Shown: piece after piece, positions 1 through 7,962 of the stretch
Position numbering within the stretch: position 1 is the stretch's first letter
How the letters are laid out: each line of letters starts with the position of its first letter
Assembly (NCBI GenBank): GCA_046728935.1
Contig: JBKPFS010000005.1
Location: forward strand, 1-27,790
Source of the DNA: DATAFO01 sp046728935
GTDB taxonomy: Bacteria > Actinomycetota > Thermoleophilia > Solirubrobacterales > 70-9
DNA: 27,790 nucleotides
Direction of reading: 5' to 3'
Program-made: the position numbers and the translations under genes
Notes under the pieces: model-generated
Seen by the model: the letters and a program-made list of their open reading frames with translations, nothing else
Database searches by the model: none
Told to the model about the DNA's origin: nothing

Positions 1-18
1 CTTCAATAGTCGGCTCCC

Positions 19-219
19 ATGCCGAAGACGAAGACTCATTCGGGCGCCAAGAAGCGATTCCGCAAGACCGCGACAGGCAAGCTGCGCGGGCGGCGCGCGT
101 ACTCGAGCCATATCCTCGAGAAGAAGTCGCCGAAGCGCAAGCGACGGATGTCCAAGCCCGTCGAGATCGCTCCGCAGGACACGAGGCGCGTGCGACAGCT
201 GCTTGGGGGCAAGAAGTGA
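19..219 (+). CDS. rpmI: 50S ribosomal protein bL35
   Basis: This 66-residue, very basic protein is ribosomal protein bL35, a component of the large subunit. The N-terminus MPKTKTHSGAKKRF and the central KSPKRKRR stretch are the family signature, and the length is the usual 64-66 residues. It is followed by bL20 with a 4 bp overlap (GTGA), the classical rpmI-rplT pair. In most bacteria infC lies just upstream; only 18 bases precede the gene here, so infC, if present, is outside the window. The ATG at 19 is the only start that gives the conserved N-terminus. Confidence 0.97.
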   Translation: MPKTKTHSGAKKRFRKTATGKLRGRRAYSSHILEKKSPKRKRRMSKPVEIAPQDTRRVRQLLGGKK

Positions 220-575
220 GCCGGGCGACCAACGCCGTCGCCCGCAAGCGGCGCAAGAAGAAGGTCCTCGACCAGGCGAAGGGCTACTACGGGCGCAAGC
301 ACTCGAGCTACCGGCTCGCCAACGAGCAGCTGATGCGCTCCGGCCAGTACGCCTACCGCGATCGCCGGCGGCGCAAGCGGGAGATGCGGCGGCTGTGGAT
401 CGTGCGCATCAACGCGGCGGCGCGGCGCGAGGGGATGAGCTATTCGGAGCTGATCCACGGCCTCTCGGAGGCCGGGGTCGAGGTGAACCGCAAGATGCTC
501 GCCGACATCGCCGTCCGCGACCCGGAGGCGTTTCGCCGATTCGCCGAGCTCGCCCGGGAGGCCGCGGCGGCCTGA
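216..575 (+). CDS. rplT: 50S ribosomal protein bL20
   Basis: The 119-residue product is ribosomal protein bL20, an early assembly protein that binds 23S rRNA. Recognisable family segments are RKRRKKKVLDQAKGYYGRKH near the N-terminus, the basic DRRRRKREMRRLWIVRINAAAR block, and the C-terminal GLSEAGVEVNRKMLADIAVRDPEAF. The GTG start overlaps the rpmI stop by four bases, so the two are translationally coupled. A hairpin terminator follows about 30 bases after the stop. The length is normal for the family. Confidence 0.97.
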   Translation: MSRATNAVARKRRKKKVLDQAKGYYGRKHSSYRLANEQLMRSGQYAYRDRRRRKREMRRLWIVRINAAARREGMSYSELIHGLSEAGVEVNRKMLADIAVRDPEAFRRFAELAREAAAA

Positions 576-603
576 GCGAACCCAGACCGCCGAGACGATC
601 TAC

Positions 604-630
604 CGGGCGCCCAGCGGGCGCCCGTTTTCG
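604..630 (+). terminator. Rho-independent terminator after rplT
   Basis: A perfect 8 bp GC stem (CGGGCGCC, loop CAGCG, GGCGCCCG) is followed directly by TTTTCGTT. It lies between the rplT stop and the methyltransferase start and would end or attenuate the ribosomal-protein transcript. The next gene starts only 25 bases later, so partial readthrough into the pheST-arg genes is possible. Confidence 0.75.
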
Positions 631-654
631 TTCCAGCGACTGCGACGAGAAGAC

Positions 655-1392
655 TTGATCACCAGCAAGGACAACGACAAGCTCACCCTGATCCGCAGGC
701 TGCGGCTGCGAAAGCACCGCGAGTCCGAGAACCTGTTCGCGGCCGAGGGCGAGGACCTGCTCGAGTCCGGGATCGCTGCGGGGCTCCGGCCCGAGCTCGT
801 CCTGGTCGCGGCCGGATCGGGGCTCGATGGGATCGAGGTCGAGCCGGCGCTCCTCGGCGGGGTGTCCGAGCTGGGCTCCGGAACGCGGGTCATCTCGCTC
901 TGGCGGCGCCGCCTGCGGGAGCCGGCGGGCCCCGTGTGCGTTTACCTGCACGGCGTCGCCGACCCGGGAAACGTCGGCGCGGTGATCCGCACGGCCCACG
1001 CCCTGGTTGAGGGCACGGTTGTGCTCGGGCCGGGGTGCGCGGATCCGCACTCCCCCAAGGCCGTGCGAGCGAGCATGGGCTCGATCTTCGGCGCGCCGCC
1101 CGCCCGCGGGACCGTGGAGGAGACTCCGCGGCCGCGGATCGCGATGCTCGCCCACGGGGGCGAGGCCCCGGCCGACCAGCCGCCGCCCGTGACGCTCTGC
1201 CTGGGCGCCGAGCGATCGGGCCTTCCACGCGATGTCGCCGCGGCTTGCGAGCGGAGCTGGACCATTCCGCTCCGCCGTGAGGAGTCCGGGAAGTCTCGGG
1301 CCGAGTCGCTAAACGTCGCCGCGGCGGCGGCGATCGCGCTGGGCCGGATATCGTCGGCCGCCGGCGAAGGTGACGAGGCCCCGGTGGGCTGA
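655..1392 (+). CDS. TrmH/SpoU-family RNA 2'-O-ribose methyltransferase
   Basis: This 245-residue protein is a SPOUT-class methyltransferase that would use S-adenosylmethionine to methylate a ribose 2'-hydroxyl in rRNA or tRNA. The N-terminal part (ITSKDNDKLTLIRRLRLRKHR) resembles the substrate-binding domain of RlmB/TsnR-type enzymes. The three knot motifs are visible: GVADPGNVGAVIRTA (motif 1), LGAERSGLP (motif 2) and SLNVAAAAAIALG (motif 3). The start is a TTG, chosen because it gives the conserved MITSKDN beginning and lies after the rplT terminator. The gene commonly sits between rplT and pheS in Actinobacteria. The stop overlaps the pheS ATG by one base. The exact target nucleotide cannot be told from sequence. 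Confidence 0.9.
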   Translation: MITSKDNDKLTLIRRLRLRKHRESENLFAAEGEDLLESGIAAGLRPELVLVAAGSGLDGIEVEPALLGGVSELGSGTRVISLWRRRLREPAGPVCVYLHGVADPGNVGAVIRTAHALVEGTVVLGPGCADPHSPKAVRASMGSIFGAPPARGTVEETPRPRIAMLAHGGEAPADQPPPVTLCLGAERSGLPRDVAAACERSWTIPLRREESGKSRAESLNVAAAAAIALGRISSAAGEGDEAPVG

Positions 1393-2504
1393 TGGTGGAG
1401 CGGATCGAAGAGCTGAGACGCGAGGCGGCCGAGGCGATCGGCGCGGCCGCAGACGCCGCAGCGCTCGAGGAACTCCGGGTTCGCTACCTCGGCCGCAAGT
1501 CCGAGCTGACGTCGATCCTGCGCGGGATCGGCGAGCTCCCGGCCACCGACAGGGGGCCCGTTGGGGCGGCCGCCAACGCGGCCAGGGAGGAGCTCGAGGC
1601 CGCCCTGGCGGACCGCCGCGCGGAGCTCGAGGCGGCGGACCTCGACCGCACTCTGGCCGAGGACCGGATCGACGTCACCCTGCCAGGCTCGCCGCGGCCG
1701 CCCGCCGGCTCCTGGAACCTCCTGATTCGCACCCAGCGCGAGATCGAGGACGTGTTCGTCGGCCTCGGCTACCGGGTCATGGAGGGGCCGGAGGTCGAGC
1801 TCGACTACTACAACTTCACCGCGCTCAACCACCCTCCGGGGCACCCGGCGCGCATGGCCCAGGACACGTTCTACGTCGATCCGTCGACGCTGGCGCCGGG
1901 CCTGCGCATCGGCTCTGACGGTCTCCCGCCAGATCCCGAGGACGTCGTCCTTCGCACCCACACCTCGCCGATGCAGGTGCGGGCGATGGAGGAGCAGGGT
2001 CCGCCGATCTTCATCGTCGTGCCCGGTCGCTGCTACCGATCCGATCCCTTCGACGCCACCCACAGCCCGGTCTTCCACCAGGTCGAGGGGCTCGCCGTCT
2101 CGGACCGGATCACGCTCGCCGACCTCAAGGGAACCCTGGACGAGTTCGCCCGCGCGATCTTCGGCGGCGAGCGTGAAACGCGCTTCCGCCCGGGCTTCTT
2201 CCCCTTCACCGAGCCCAGCGTGGAGGTCGACGTCTCCTGCTTCCGCTGCGGGGGAACAGGCCTCCTGGAGGACGGCTCGCGGGATCCGCTCTGCAAGGGG
2301 ACCGGCTGGATCGAGATCCTCGGCGCCGGGATGGTCGACCCGAACGTGTTCGGGTTCGTCGAGCAAAACGGCTACGACCCGGAGCGCGTGCAGGGGTTCG
2401 CGTTCGGGATGGGGATCGAGCGGATCGCGATGCTGAAGCACGGCGTCCCCGACCTGCGCAAGTTCTTCGAGAACGACGTGCGCGTGCTGGAGCAGTTCCG
2501 ATGA
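1392..2504 (+). CDS. pheS: Phenylalanyl-tRNA synthetase alpha subunit
   Basis: This 370-residue protein is the catalytic alpha subunit of the heterotetrameric class II phenylalanyl-tRNA synthetase. The N-terminal 90 residues form the coiled-coil tRNA-binding arm. Class II motifs follow: motif 2 around GRCYRSDPFDATHSPVFHQ and motif 3 around GFAFGMGIERIAML. FRPGFFPFTEPS is also characteristic of PheS. A CxxC...C insert (SCFRCGG, then PLCKGTGW) just before ILGAGMVDP matches a Cys-bearing variant known in many bacterial PheS proteins. The ATG shares one base with the preceding TGA, and the 3' end overlaps pheT by four bases, as expected for subunits made in equal amounts. Confidence 0.97.
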   Translation: MVERIEELRREAAEAIGAAADAAALEELRVRYLGRKSELTSILRGIGELPATDRGPVGAAANAAREELEAALADRRAELEAADLDRTLAEDRIDVTLPGSPRPPAGSWNLLIRTQREIEDVFVGLGYRVMEGPEVELDYYNFTALNHPPGHPARMAQDTFYVDPSTLAPGLRIGSDGLPPDPEDVVLRTHTSPMQVRAMEEQGPPIFIVVPGRCYRSDPFDATHSPVFHQVEGLAVSDRITLADLKGTLDEFARAIFGGERETRFRPGFFPFTEPSVEVDVSCFRCGGTGLLEDGSRDPLCKGTGWIEILGAGMVDPNVFGFVEQNGYDPERVQGFAFGMGIERIAMLKHGVPDLRKFFENDVRVLEQFR

Positions 2505-4957
2505 GGGTCCCGTATGGCTGGCTGCGCTCGTACTGCGATCCGGGCCTCACCGTGGATGAGGCCGGGGAGGCCCTCGCCATGCACAGCATCGAGCTGGAGC
2601 GGATCTCCACCCTCGGGGTTCCCTCGGGCGATGGGTTCGTCGTCGGGAAGGTGCTGGACGTCTCCTCGCATCCGGATGCCGATCGCCTCTCGGTCTGCAA
2701 GGTCGACACCGGGGACGGGTCCCGCACGATCGTCTGCGGCGCGCCCAACGTCGCCGCCGGTCAAACGGTGGCGGTGGCGCTGCCAGGGGCGGTCCTGCCC
2801 GACGGGCGCGAGCTCGGGCAGGCGAAGCTCCGCGGCGTCCTCTCCGACGGGATGATCCTCTCGGAGACCGAGCTGGAGCTCGGCGAGGACGCCGACGGGA
2901 TCATGGTCCTGGAAGAGGCGGCCCCCGGCACGCCGCTCGCCGACGTGCTGCCGATCTCGGAGTCGGTCCTCGAGCTCGAGCCGACCTCGAATCGGGTCGA
3001 CTGCCTCGGGGTCTACGGCGTCGCCCGGGAGCTCCACGCCGTCACCGGCTCCGAGCTCTCGCCGCCCCCGTGGGAGGCGGACGCAGAGGCCTCGGGCGAG
3101 GGCGGCGTCGAGGACTACGCGTCGGTCACCGTCGAGGTGCCGGAGCTCTGCCCCCGGTTCACCGCCCGGGTGTTCACGGACGTGCGCATCGCGCCCTCGC
3201 CGACGTGGCTCAAGGCGCGCCTGATCGGCGCGGGGATGCGGCCGATCAACAACGTCGTCGACATCACCAACTACGTGATGCTGCTCATCGCCCAGCCGCT
3301 GCACGCCTTCGACCTCGACCGCGTCCCGGACGGGGCGCTGATCATCCGCCGCGCCCGCGAGGGCGAGACGCTCACCACCCTCGACGGGGTGGAGCGCTCC
3401 TTCGACGCCGATTCGGTGCTGGTCTGCGACCGCGAGGGGCCGTTGGGCATCGCCGGGATCATGGGCGGGCAGCAGAGCGAGGTCTCCGCCGAGACCACGC
3501 GGGTGCTGCTGGAGGTCGCGACCTGGAACGGGGTCAACATCCTGCGCACATCGCGCAAGCTCGGCCTCCGGTCGGACGCCTCGACTCGATTCGAGAAGCA
3601 GCTCCACCCGGAGCTCGCGCTGCGGGCCCAGCGCGTGGCCTCGAAGCTGATGGTGGAGCTTTGCGATGCGCGGCTGGTCCCGGGGACGATCGACGTCGCC
3701 GTCGAGGTCCCCGAGCGTCATCGGATCGGGCTGCGCTCAGGCCGCGCCGAGCGACTCCTCGGGATGCGGCTCGAGCCGGAGCGCTGCGCCGAGTACCTGC
3801 GGCGGCTTGACTTCGAGGTCTCGCTGGACGGAGAGGACCTCGACGTCGTCGTTCCCGTTCACCGGCACTACGACGTGACCCGCGAGGCGGACCTGGTCGA
3901 GGAGGTGGGCCGGATCCACGGCTACGCCGAGCACCTCCCGGCGACCCTGCCGGAGGCGACCGGCCAGGGCGGTCGGCTGACCCGCGACCAGTTCCTGCGG
4001 CGGCGCGTCGAGGACGTGATGCGCGACCTCGGGTTCGATGCGGTCGTCACCCTCAGCCTCACCGACCCGGGCATGACCGCTCGGCTGCGGATCGGAGACG
4101 GCGACCCTCGCTCGAAGACGATCCGGGTCTCCAACCCGCTCTCGGGGGAGCACTCCGAGCTCCGCACCGTGGCCCTGGGCTCGCTGCTCGATGCGGCCCG
4201 GTACAACCTCGCGCACGGCGCCGACCGGGCCGCGCTGTATGAGGTTGGCCGCGCCTATTTGCGCGAGGGCGAGCCGATCTCGAACGGTCCGCTCGGCGGC
4301 AGCTTCGCCGGCCACCAGCCGGCGCCGGCGTTCGAGCCGCAGCGGCTCGGCTGCCTCGCCACCGGCACCTTGGTCGAAGGCGGGTGGCGCGGGCGTGGGG
4401 TCGAGGCGGACTTCTACGCGGTCAAGGGCGTCCTCGAGGCCCTCTGCGCACAGCTCGGGCTGACCGTGAACTTCAGCGCCGCCGGCGAGCCGTTCCTGAA
4501 TCCGGGCAGGGCCGCGCGCGTGCGTCTCGGCGGCGCGGCCGTGGGGTGGCTGGGCGAGCTTCACCCGCTCGTCTGCCGGGCCTGGGACATGGACTCTGCG
4601 ACCGGCTTCGAGCTCGAGCTCGCGCCGCTGGTCGACGCCGCGCCATACGGGCGCGAGCACTACGAGGACGTGATCTCGTATCCCGCCGTTCACCAGGACA
4701 TCGCGGTCGTGGTTCCGGAGGAGGTCGAGGCGGCGCGGGTGCGCGCCGCGGTGCTCGAGGGCGGCGGCGAGCTGCTGCAGAGCGCGGACATCTTCGACCT
4801 CTACCGCGGCGAGCAGGTCGGTGAGGGACGCCGCAGCGTCGCCCTGCGGCTGGAGTTCCGGGCGCCGGACCGCACGCTGACCGACGCCGAGGTGGCGGAG
4901 CGCCGGGAGGCGATCCGGGCCGCACTCGAGCGCGTCGGGGGTTCTCTCCGTGAGTGA
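2501..4957 (+). CDS. pheT: Phenylalanyl-tRNA synthetase beta subunit
   Basis: The 818-residue beta subunit partners PheS. Domains in order are the N-terminal MRVPYGWLRSYCDP segment, an OB-fold EMAP-type tRNA-binding domain (about residues 45-155, including VSSHPDADRLSVCKVDTG), the B3/4 editing domain (about 210-385, including PINNVVDITNYVML and GIAGIMGG), the B5 domain (about 400-475), the inactive synthetase-like core (about 480-690), and a C-terminal FDX-ACB anticodon-binding domain (about 720-818, including YPAVHQDIAVVV). Length and order are normal. It begins four bases inside pheS and ends eight bases inside argC, so translation is coupled from tRNA charging into arginine biosynthesis. 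Confidence 0.97.
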   Translation: MRVPYGWLRSYCDPGLTVDEAGEALAMHSIELERISTLGVPSGDGFVVGKVLDVSSHPDADRLSVCKVDTGDGSRTIVCGAPNVAAGQTVAVALPGAVLPDGRELGQAKLRGVLSDGMILSETELELGEDADGIMVLEEAAPGTPLADVLPISESVLELEPTSNRVDCLGVYGVARELHAVTGSELSPPPWEADAEASGEGGVEDYASVTVEVPELCPRFTARVFTDVRIAPSPTWLKARLIGAGMRPINNVVDITNYVMLLIAQPLHAFDLDRVPDGALIIRRAREGETLTTLDGVERSFDADSVLVCDREGPLGIAGIMGGQQSEVSAETTRVLLEVATWNGVNILRTSRKLGLRSDASTRFEKQLHPELALRAQRVASKLMVELCDARLVPGTIDVAVEVPERHRIGLRSGRAERLLGMRLEPERCAEYLRRLDFEVSLDGEDLDVVVPVHRHYDVTREADLVEEVGRIHGYAEHLPATLPEATGQGGRLTRDQFLRRRVEDVMRDLGFDAVVTLSLTDPGMTARLRIGDGDPRSKTIRVSNPLSGEHSELRTVALGSLLDAARYNLAHGADRAALYEVGRAYLREGEPISNGPLGGSFAGHQPAPAFEPQRLGCLATGTLVEGGWRGRGVEADFYAVKGVLEALCAQLGLTVNFSAAGEPFLNPGRAARVRLGGAAVGWLGELHPLVCRAWDMDSATGFELELAPLVDAAPYGREHYEDVISYPAVHQDIAVVVPEEVEAARVRAAVLEGGGELLQSADIFDLYRGEQVGEGRRSVALRLEFRAPDRTLTDAEVAERREAIRAALERVGGSLRE

Positions 4958-5936
4958 GCCGAGGGTGATCGTCGCGGGCGCCTCCGGCTTCGCAGGGGCG
5001 CTCGCCTCGCATCTCCTCTGGCGCCACCCGGGCGTGGAGCTCACCGCGGTCACGGCTCGCACGGACGCGGGGCGCCCGCTGCGCGAGCTCTATCCGCGGT
5101 ACGCGGTCCCACTGGTCCTCTCCGAGCTCGAGCTGGAAGAGCTCGAGGAGGTCGACGCCGCGATCGTCTCCTATCCGCACGGGGCCGCCGCCCCGGTCGT
5201 TGCGGGGCTGCGCGGGCTCGGCGTGCAGGTGGTCGATCTCTCGGCCGACTATCGCCTCCGCGACCTGCCCACGTACGAGCGCTGGTACGGGCCGCACGGC
5301 GAGCCGGACCTGCTCGAGGGCGCCGTGTACGGGCTCAGCGAGCTGCGGCGAGATCAGATCCGCAGCGCGGATCTGGTCGCAAACCCCGGCTGCTACGCGA
5401 CGGCGGCGCTGCTCGCCCTGGCGCCGCTCGCCGAGCGCAGCCTGATCGCCGACGTCGTCATCGACGCCAAGTCGGGCGTTTCGGGAGCCGGCCGGGACGC
5501 CGGCGAGCGGTCGAGCTTCGTCAACGTCCACGAGAACTTCATGCCCTACGGCGTCGAGGGCCACCGCCACGGGCCGGAGATCGAGCAGGAGCTGCGGCGG
5601 CCGGTCACCTTCGTCCCCCACCTGCTCCCGCTCGACCAGGGGCTGCTCGCGAGCTGCTACGTCAGCCTCACAGAGTCGCTCGGCGAGCAGGAGCTTCGCG
5701 CGGTCTACGACGAGCGTTACGTGGGCGAGCCCTTCGTCGAGCTCGTCGACGCCCCGCCCGGCGTCCGCGACGTCCGGGACACGAACCGCTGCCGGATCCA
5801 CGTCGCCGCCGAAGGCGACGGCCAGCGCGCGCTCGTCTTCGCGGCGATCGACAACCTCTGGAAGGGCGCTGCCGGCCAGGCGGTGCAGAACCTGAACCTG
5901 ATGCTCGGGCTCGACGAGACCGAGGGCATCGAATGA
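4950..5936 (+). CDS. argC: N-acetyl-gamma-glutamyl-phosphate reductase
   Basis: ArgC reduces N-acetylglutamyl-5-phosphate to the semialdehyde with NADPH, the third step of the ornithine branch. The 328-residue protein has the Rossmann dinucleotide motif GASGFAGA at its N-terminus and the catalytic cysteine in ANPGCYAT (Cys148). KSGVSGAGR, the HENFMPYGVEGHRHGPEI segment with the conserved histidine, and FVPHLLPLDQGLL complete the family pattern. The GTG start overlaps pheT by eight bases. It is the first gene of argC-argJ-argB-argD. No operator-like AT-rich arginine box is visible upstream because there is no intergenic space. Confidence 0.97.
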   Translation: MSEPRVIVAGASGFAGALASHLLWRHPGVELTAVTARTDAGRPLRELYPRYAVPLVLSELELEELEEVDAAIVSYPHGAAAPVVAGLRGLGVQVVDLSADYRLRDLPTYERWYGPHGEPDLLEGAVYGLSELRRDQIRSADLVANPGCYATAALLALAPLAERSLIADVVIDAKSGVSGAGRDAGERSSFVNVHENFMPYGVEGHRHGPEIEQELRRPVTFVPHLLPLDQGLLASCYVSLTESLGEQELRAVYDERYVGEPFVELVDAPPGVRDVRDTNRCRIHVAAEGDGQRALVFAAIDNLWKGAAGQAVQNLNLMLGLDETEGIE

Positions 5937-7117
5937 CCGGCAGGGCTCCGGCGAGCGACGAGCGGGTGGGTTTCTTTCGCTCGCGCTGGGTTGATCCCCC
6001 GGACGGGCTCGAGGAGCTCGATCCGGCGGAGCTCGCGCCGGGGTTCCGCGCCGCGGGAGTCGCCTGCGGGTTGAAGGCGGGTGGGGAGACGGATGTCGGC
6101 CTGCTCGTCTGCGACGCCGACCGGGTGTCCTCGGCGCTGCTTTTGACCGCGAACGCGGTGGCCGCGGCCCCGGTCCGGGTCTGTCGCGAGCGGGTTGAGC
6201 AGCGATTCGTTAGCGCCGCGGTGGTCAACTCCGGGAACGCCAACGCCGCGACGGGCGCCGCGGGCTTTGCCGACGCACTGGCGATGCGCGATGCGGCAGC
6301 GACCGCGCTCGACCTGGTGCCCGAGCACGTGGCCGTCGCCGAGACCGGCACGATCGGGGTGCCGCTGCCGGTCGGCGCCGTCCTGGAAGGGATCGAGGCC
6401 GCGGCCGGCGGGCTCTCGGGCCGCGGCGGCGAGGACTTCGCCCGCTCGATCATGACCACCGACGCCCTCCCGAAGCTCTGCAGCCTGCGGGCGGACGGCG
6501 TGACGATCTCCGCCCAGGCCAAGGGGGCGGGGATGATGGAGCCGGGCTTCGCGACCATGCTCTGCTTCGTTCAGACCGATGCCGAGGTCCCCGATCCCGA
6601 GGGTGCTCTCCGCGAGGCCTCGGCCGCGTCGTTCGAGCGGATCACCGTCGACGGCCAGATGTCCACGAACGACACCGTGCTGCTTCAGGCGACCGGAGAG
6701 GCGGGGCAGGGGCTTCCCGCCGGGGCCCTGGAAGCGGTGCTGCTCCAGCTTGCGCTCGAGATCGTCGCCGATGGCGAGGGGGCGACACGCGTCGCGCGAA
6801 TCGAGGTGAGCGCGGCGGCGTCGGAACACGAGGCCGAGCGGGTGGCCCGGGCCATCGCCAACTCCCCCCTGGTCAAGGCCGCCCTCTACGGCCACGACGC
6901 GAACTGGGGGCGGATCGCGCAGGCGGCCGGAATGGCGCTGGCGGGCGAGGAGCTGGAGCAGATCGGGCCGGAGCGGATCGACGCCGGCGAGCTCGGCTCG
7001 GATCGCGCCGAGGCGGACCTCGGGCTGCGCCTGGGCCGCGGCGAGGCGAGCTCCCACGTCTACTTCTCCGATCTGACGCCCGAGTACGTGCGGATCAACT
7101 CGGAGCACCGGACATGA
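5933..7117 (+). CDS. argJ: Ornithine acetyltransferase / N-acetylglutamate synthase
   Basis: ArgJ moves the acetyl group from N-acetylornithine to glutamate, recycling it within the pathway, and in bifunctional forms also makes N-acetylglutamate from acetyl-CoA. The 394-residue proenzyme cleaves itself into two chains at a conserved Thr. Here the site is KGAGMMEPGFATMLCF with the nucleophile at about Thr208. NSGNANAATG, TGTIGVPLP and the C-terminal YGHDANWGRI are family hallmarks. The usual KGAGMIAPNMATM motif reads MMEPGF here, a mild variation before the cleavage Thr. ATGA overlaps join it to argC and argB. Whether it is mono- or bifunctional cannot be read from the sequence. Confidence 0.95.
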   Translation: MTGRAPASDERVGFFRSRWVDPPDGLEELDPAELAPGFRAAGVACGLKAGGETDVGLLVCDADRVSSALLLTANAVAAAPVRVCRERVEQRFVSAAVVNSGNANAATGAAGFADALAMRDAAATALDLVPEHVAVAETGTIGVPLPVGAVLEGIEAAAGGLSGRGGEDFARSIMTTDALPKLCSLRADGVTISAQAKGAGMMEPGFATMLCFVQTDAEVPDPEGALREASAASFERITVDGQMSTNDTVLLQATGEAGQGLPAGALEAVLLQLALEIVADGEGATRVARIEVSAAASEHEAERVARAIANSPLVKAALYGHDANWGRIAQAAGMALAGEELEQIGPERIDAGELGSDRAEADLGLRLGRGEASSHVYFSDLTPEYVRINSEHRT

Positions 7118-7962
7118 ACGACGCGGTGGCCAGCGTCGAGACCCTGCTCGAGGCGCTGCCCTACATTCGCGAGTTCCACGGTCGCACGGTGGTGATCAAG
7201 TACGGCGGCGCGGCGATGGGGGACGAGGAGTTGCGCGAGGCGTTCGCGACCGACGTCGTGCTGCTCAAGTACGTCGGCCTCAACCCCGTGATCGTCCACG
7301 GGGGCGGGCCCGAGATCACCGGCTACATGGAGCGGCTGGGCCTCGAGGTCAAGTTCGTGGAGGGGATGCGGGTCTCCGATCCGGAGACGGTGGAGGTGGC
7401 GAAGATGGTCCTGCTCGGCAAGGTCAACTCCGACATCGTCAAGCGGCTGAACCGCCACGGCCAGCCCGCGGTCGGGCTCTCTGGCGAGGACGGCGCCTTG
7501 TTCCAGGTCAGCCCGCACCCGAACGCGGAGGAGGTCGGCCTCGTCGGTGAGGTCGAGCGGGTGGACGTCGAGGTCCTGAACCACATCGCCGAGGACTACA
7601 TCCCGGTCGTCGCCTCAGCGGCCGCCGATCGCGAGGGCAACTCCTACAACATCAACGCCGACTCGGCGGCGGGCAAGGTCGCTGCCGCGCTGCACGCCTA
7701 CAAGACGATCTTCCTCACCGACGTTCCGGGCTGACTCGCCGATCCAGAGGACGAGTCGTCGCTGATCTCCCGCTCCACGGTCGCGGAGGTCGAGGCGGCC
7801 TTGGACGGCGTCGGCGGGGGGATGCGGCCGAAGCTCCTCGCGTGCCTCGAGGCGATCGGCGGCGGCGCGCAGTCCGCCCAGATCGTCGACGGTCGCCGCC
7901 CGCACTCCCTGCTGCTCGAGCTCTTCACGCGGTCGGGCATCGGGACGATGGTCACCCCGTGA
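7114..7962 (+). CDS. argB: Acetylglutamate kinase, interrupted by in-frame TGA
   Basis: ArgB phosphorylates N-acetylglutamate with ATP. The amino-acid-kinase motifs are present: VIKYGGAAM, VIVHGGGPEI, the NAG-binding YNINADSAAGKVA, and the FLTDVPG loop. A TGA then occurs at 7732-7734 (codon 207). The same frame continues without another stop and codes for a normal C-terminus (LADPEDESSLIS, GGMRPKLLACLEAI, DGRRPHSLLLELFT, GIGTMV) up to a TGA at 7960-7962 that overlaps the argD GTG by four bases, as in the other arg junctions. Stopping at codon 207 would give a 206-residue protein lacking much of the ATP domain. Full length would be about 282 residues, normal for the family. Related proteins usually have Trp or Leu at the TGA position. 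A base error or a recent nonsense mutation is most likely. Confidence 0.88.

Noticed and set aside
942..2441. Long minus-strand open frame across the methyltransferase and pheS
   Set aside because: It lies opposite well-recognised genes and its protein is low-information, rich in Arg, Gly and Pro as expected from a GC-rich antisense frame. Similar frames at 2372-3721, 3737-5062, 5717-7108 and 11769-13577 are rejected for the same reason.
7732..7734. Selenocysteine or genome-wide TGA recoding
   Set aside because: ArgB is not a known selenoprotein, no clear stem-loop of that kind follows, and TGA ends the methyltransferase, pheS, pheT, argC, argJ and other genes.
7842..7958. Upstream GTG as the start of argD
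   Set aside because: The added residues are the wrong frame of the argB 3' end and do not resemble an ArgD N-terminus; the GTG at 7959 overlaps the argB stop in the usual way.
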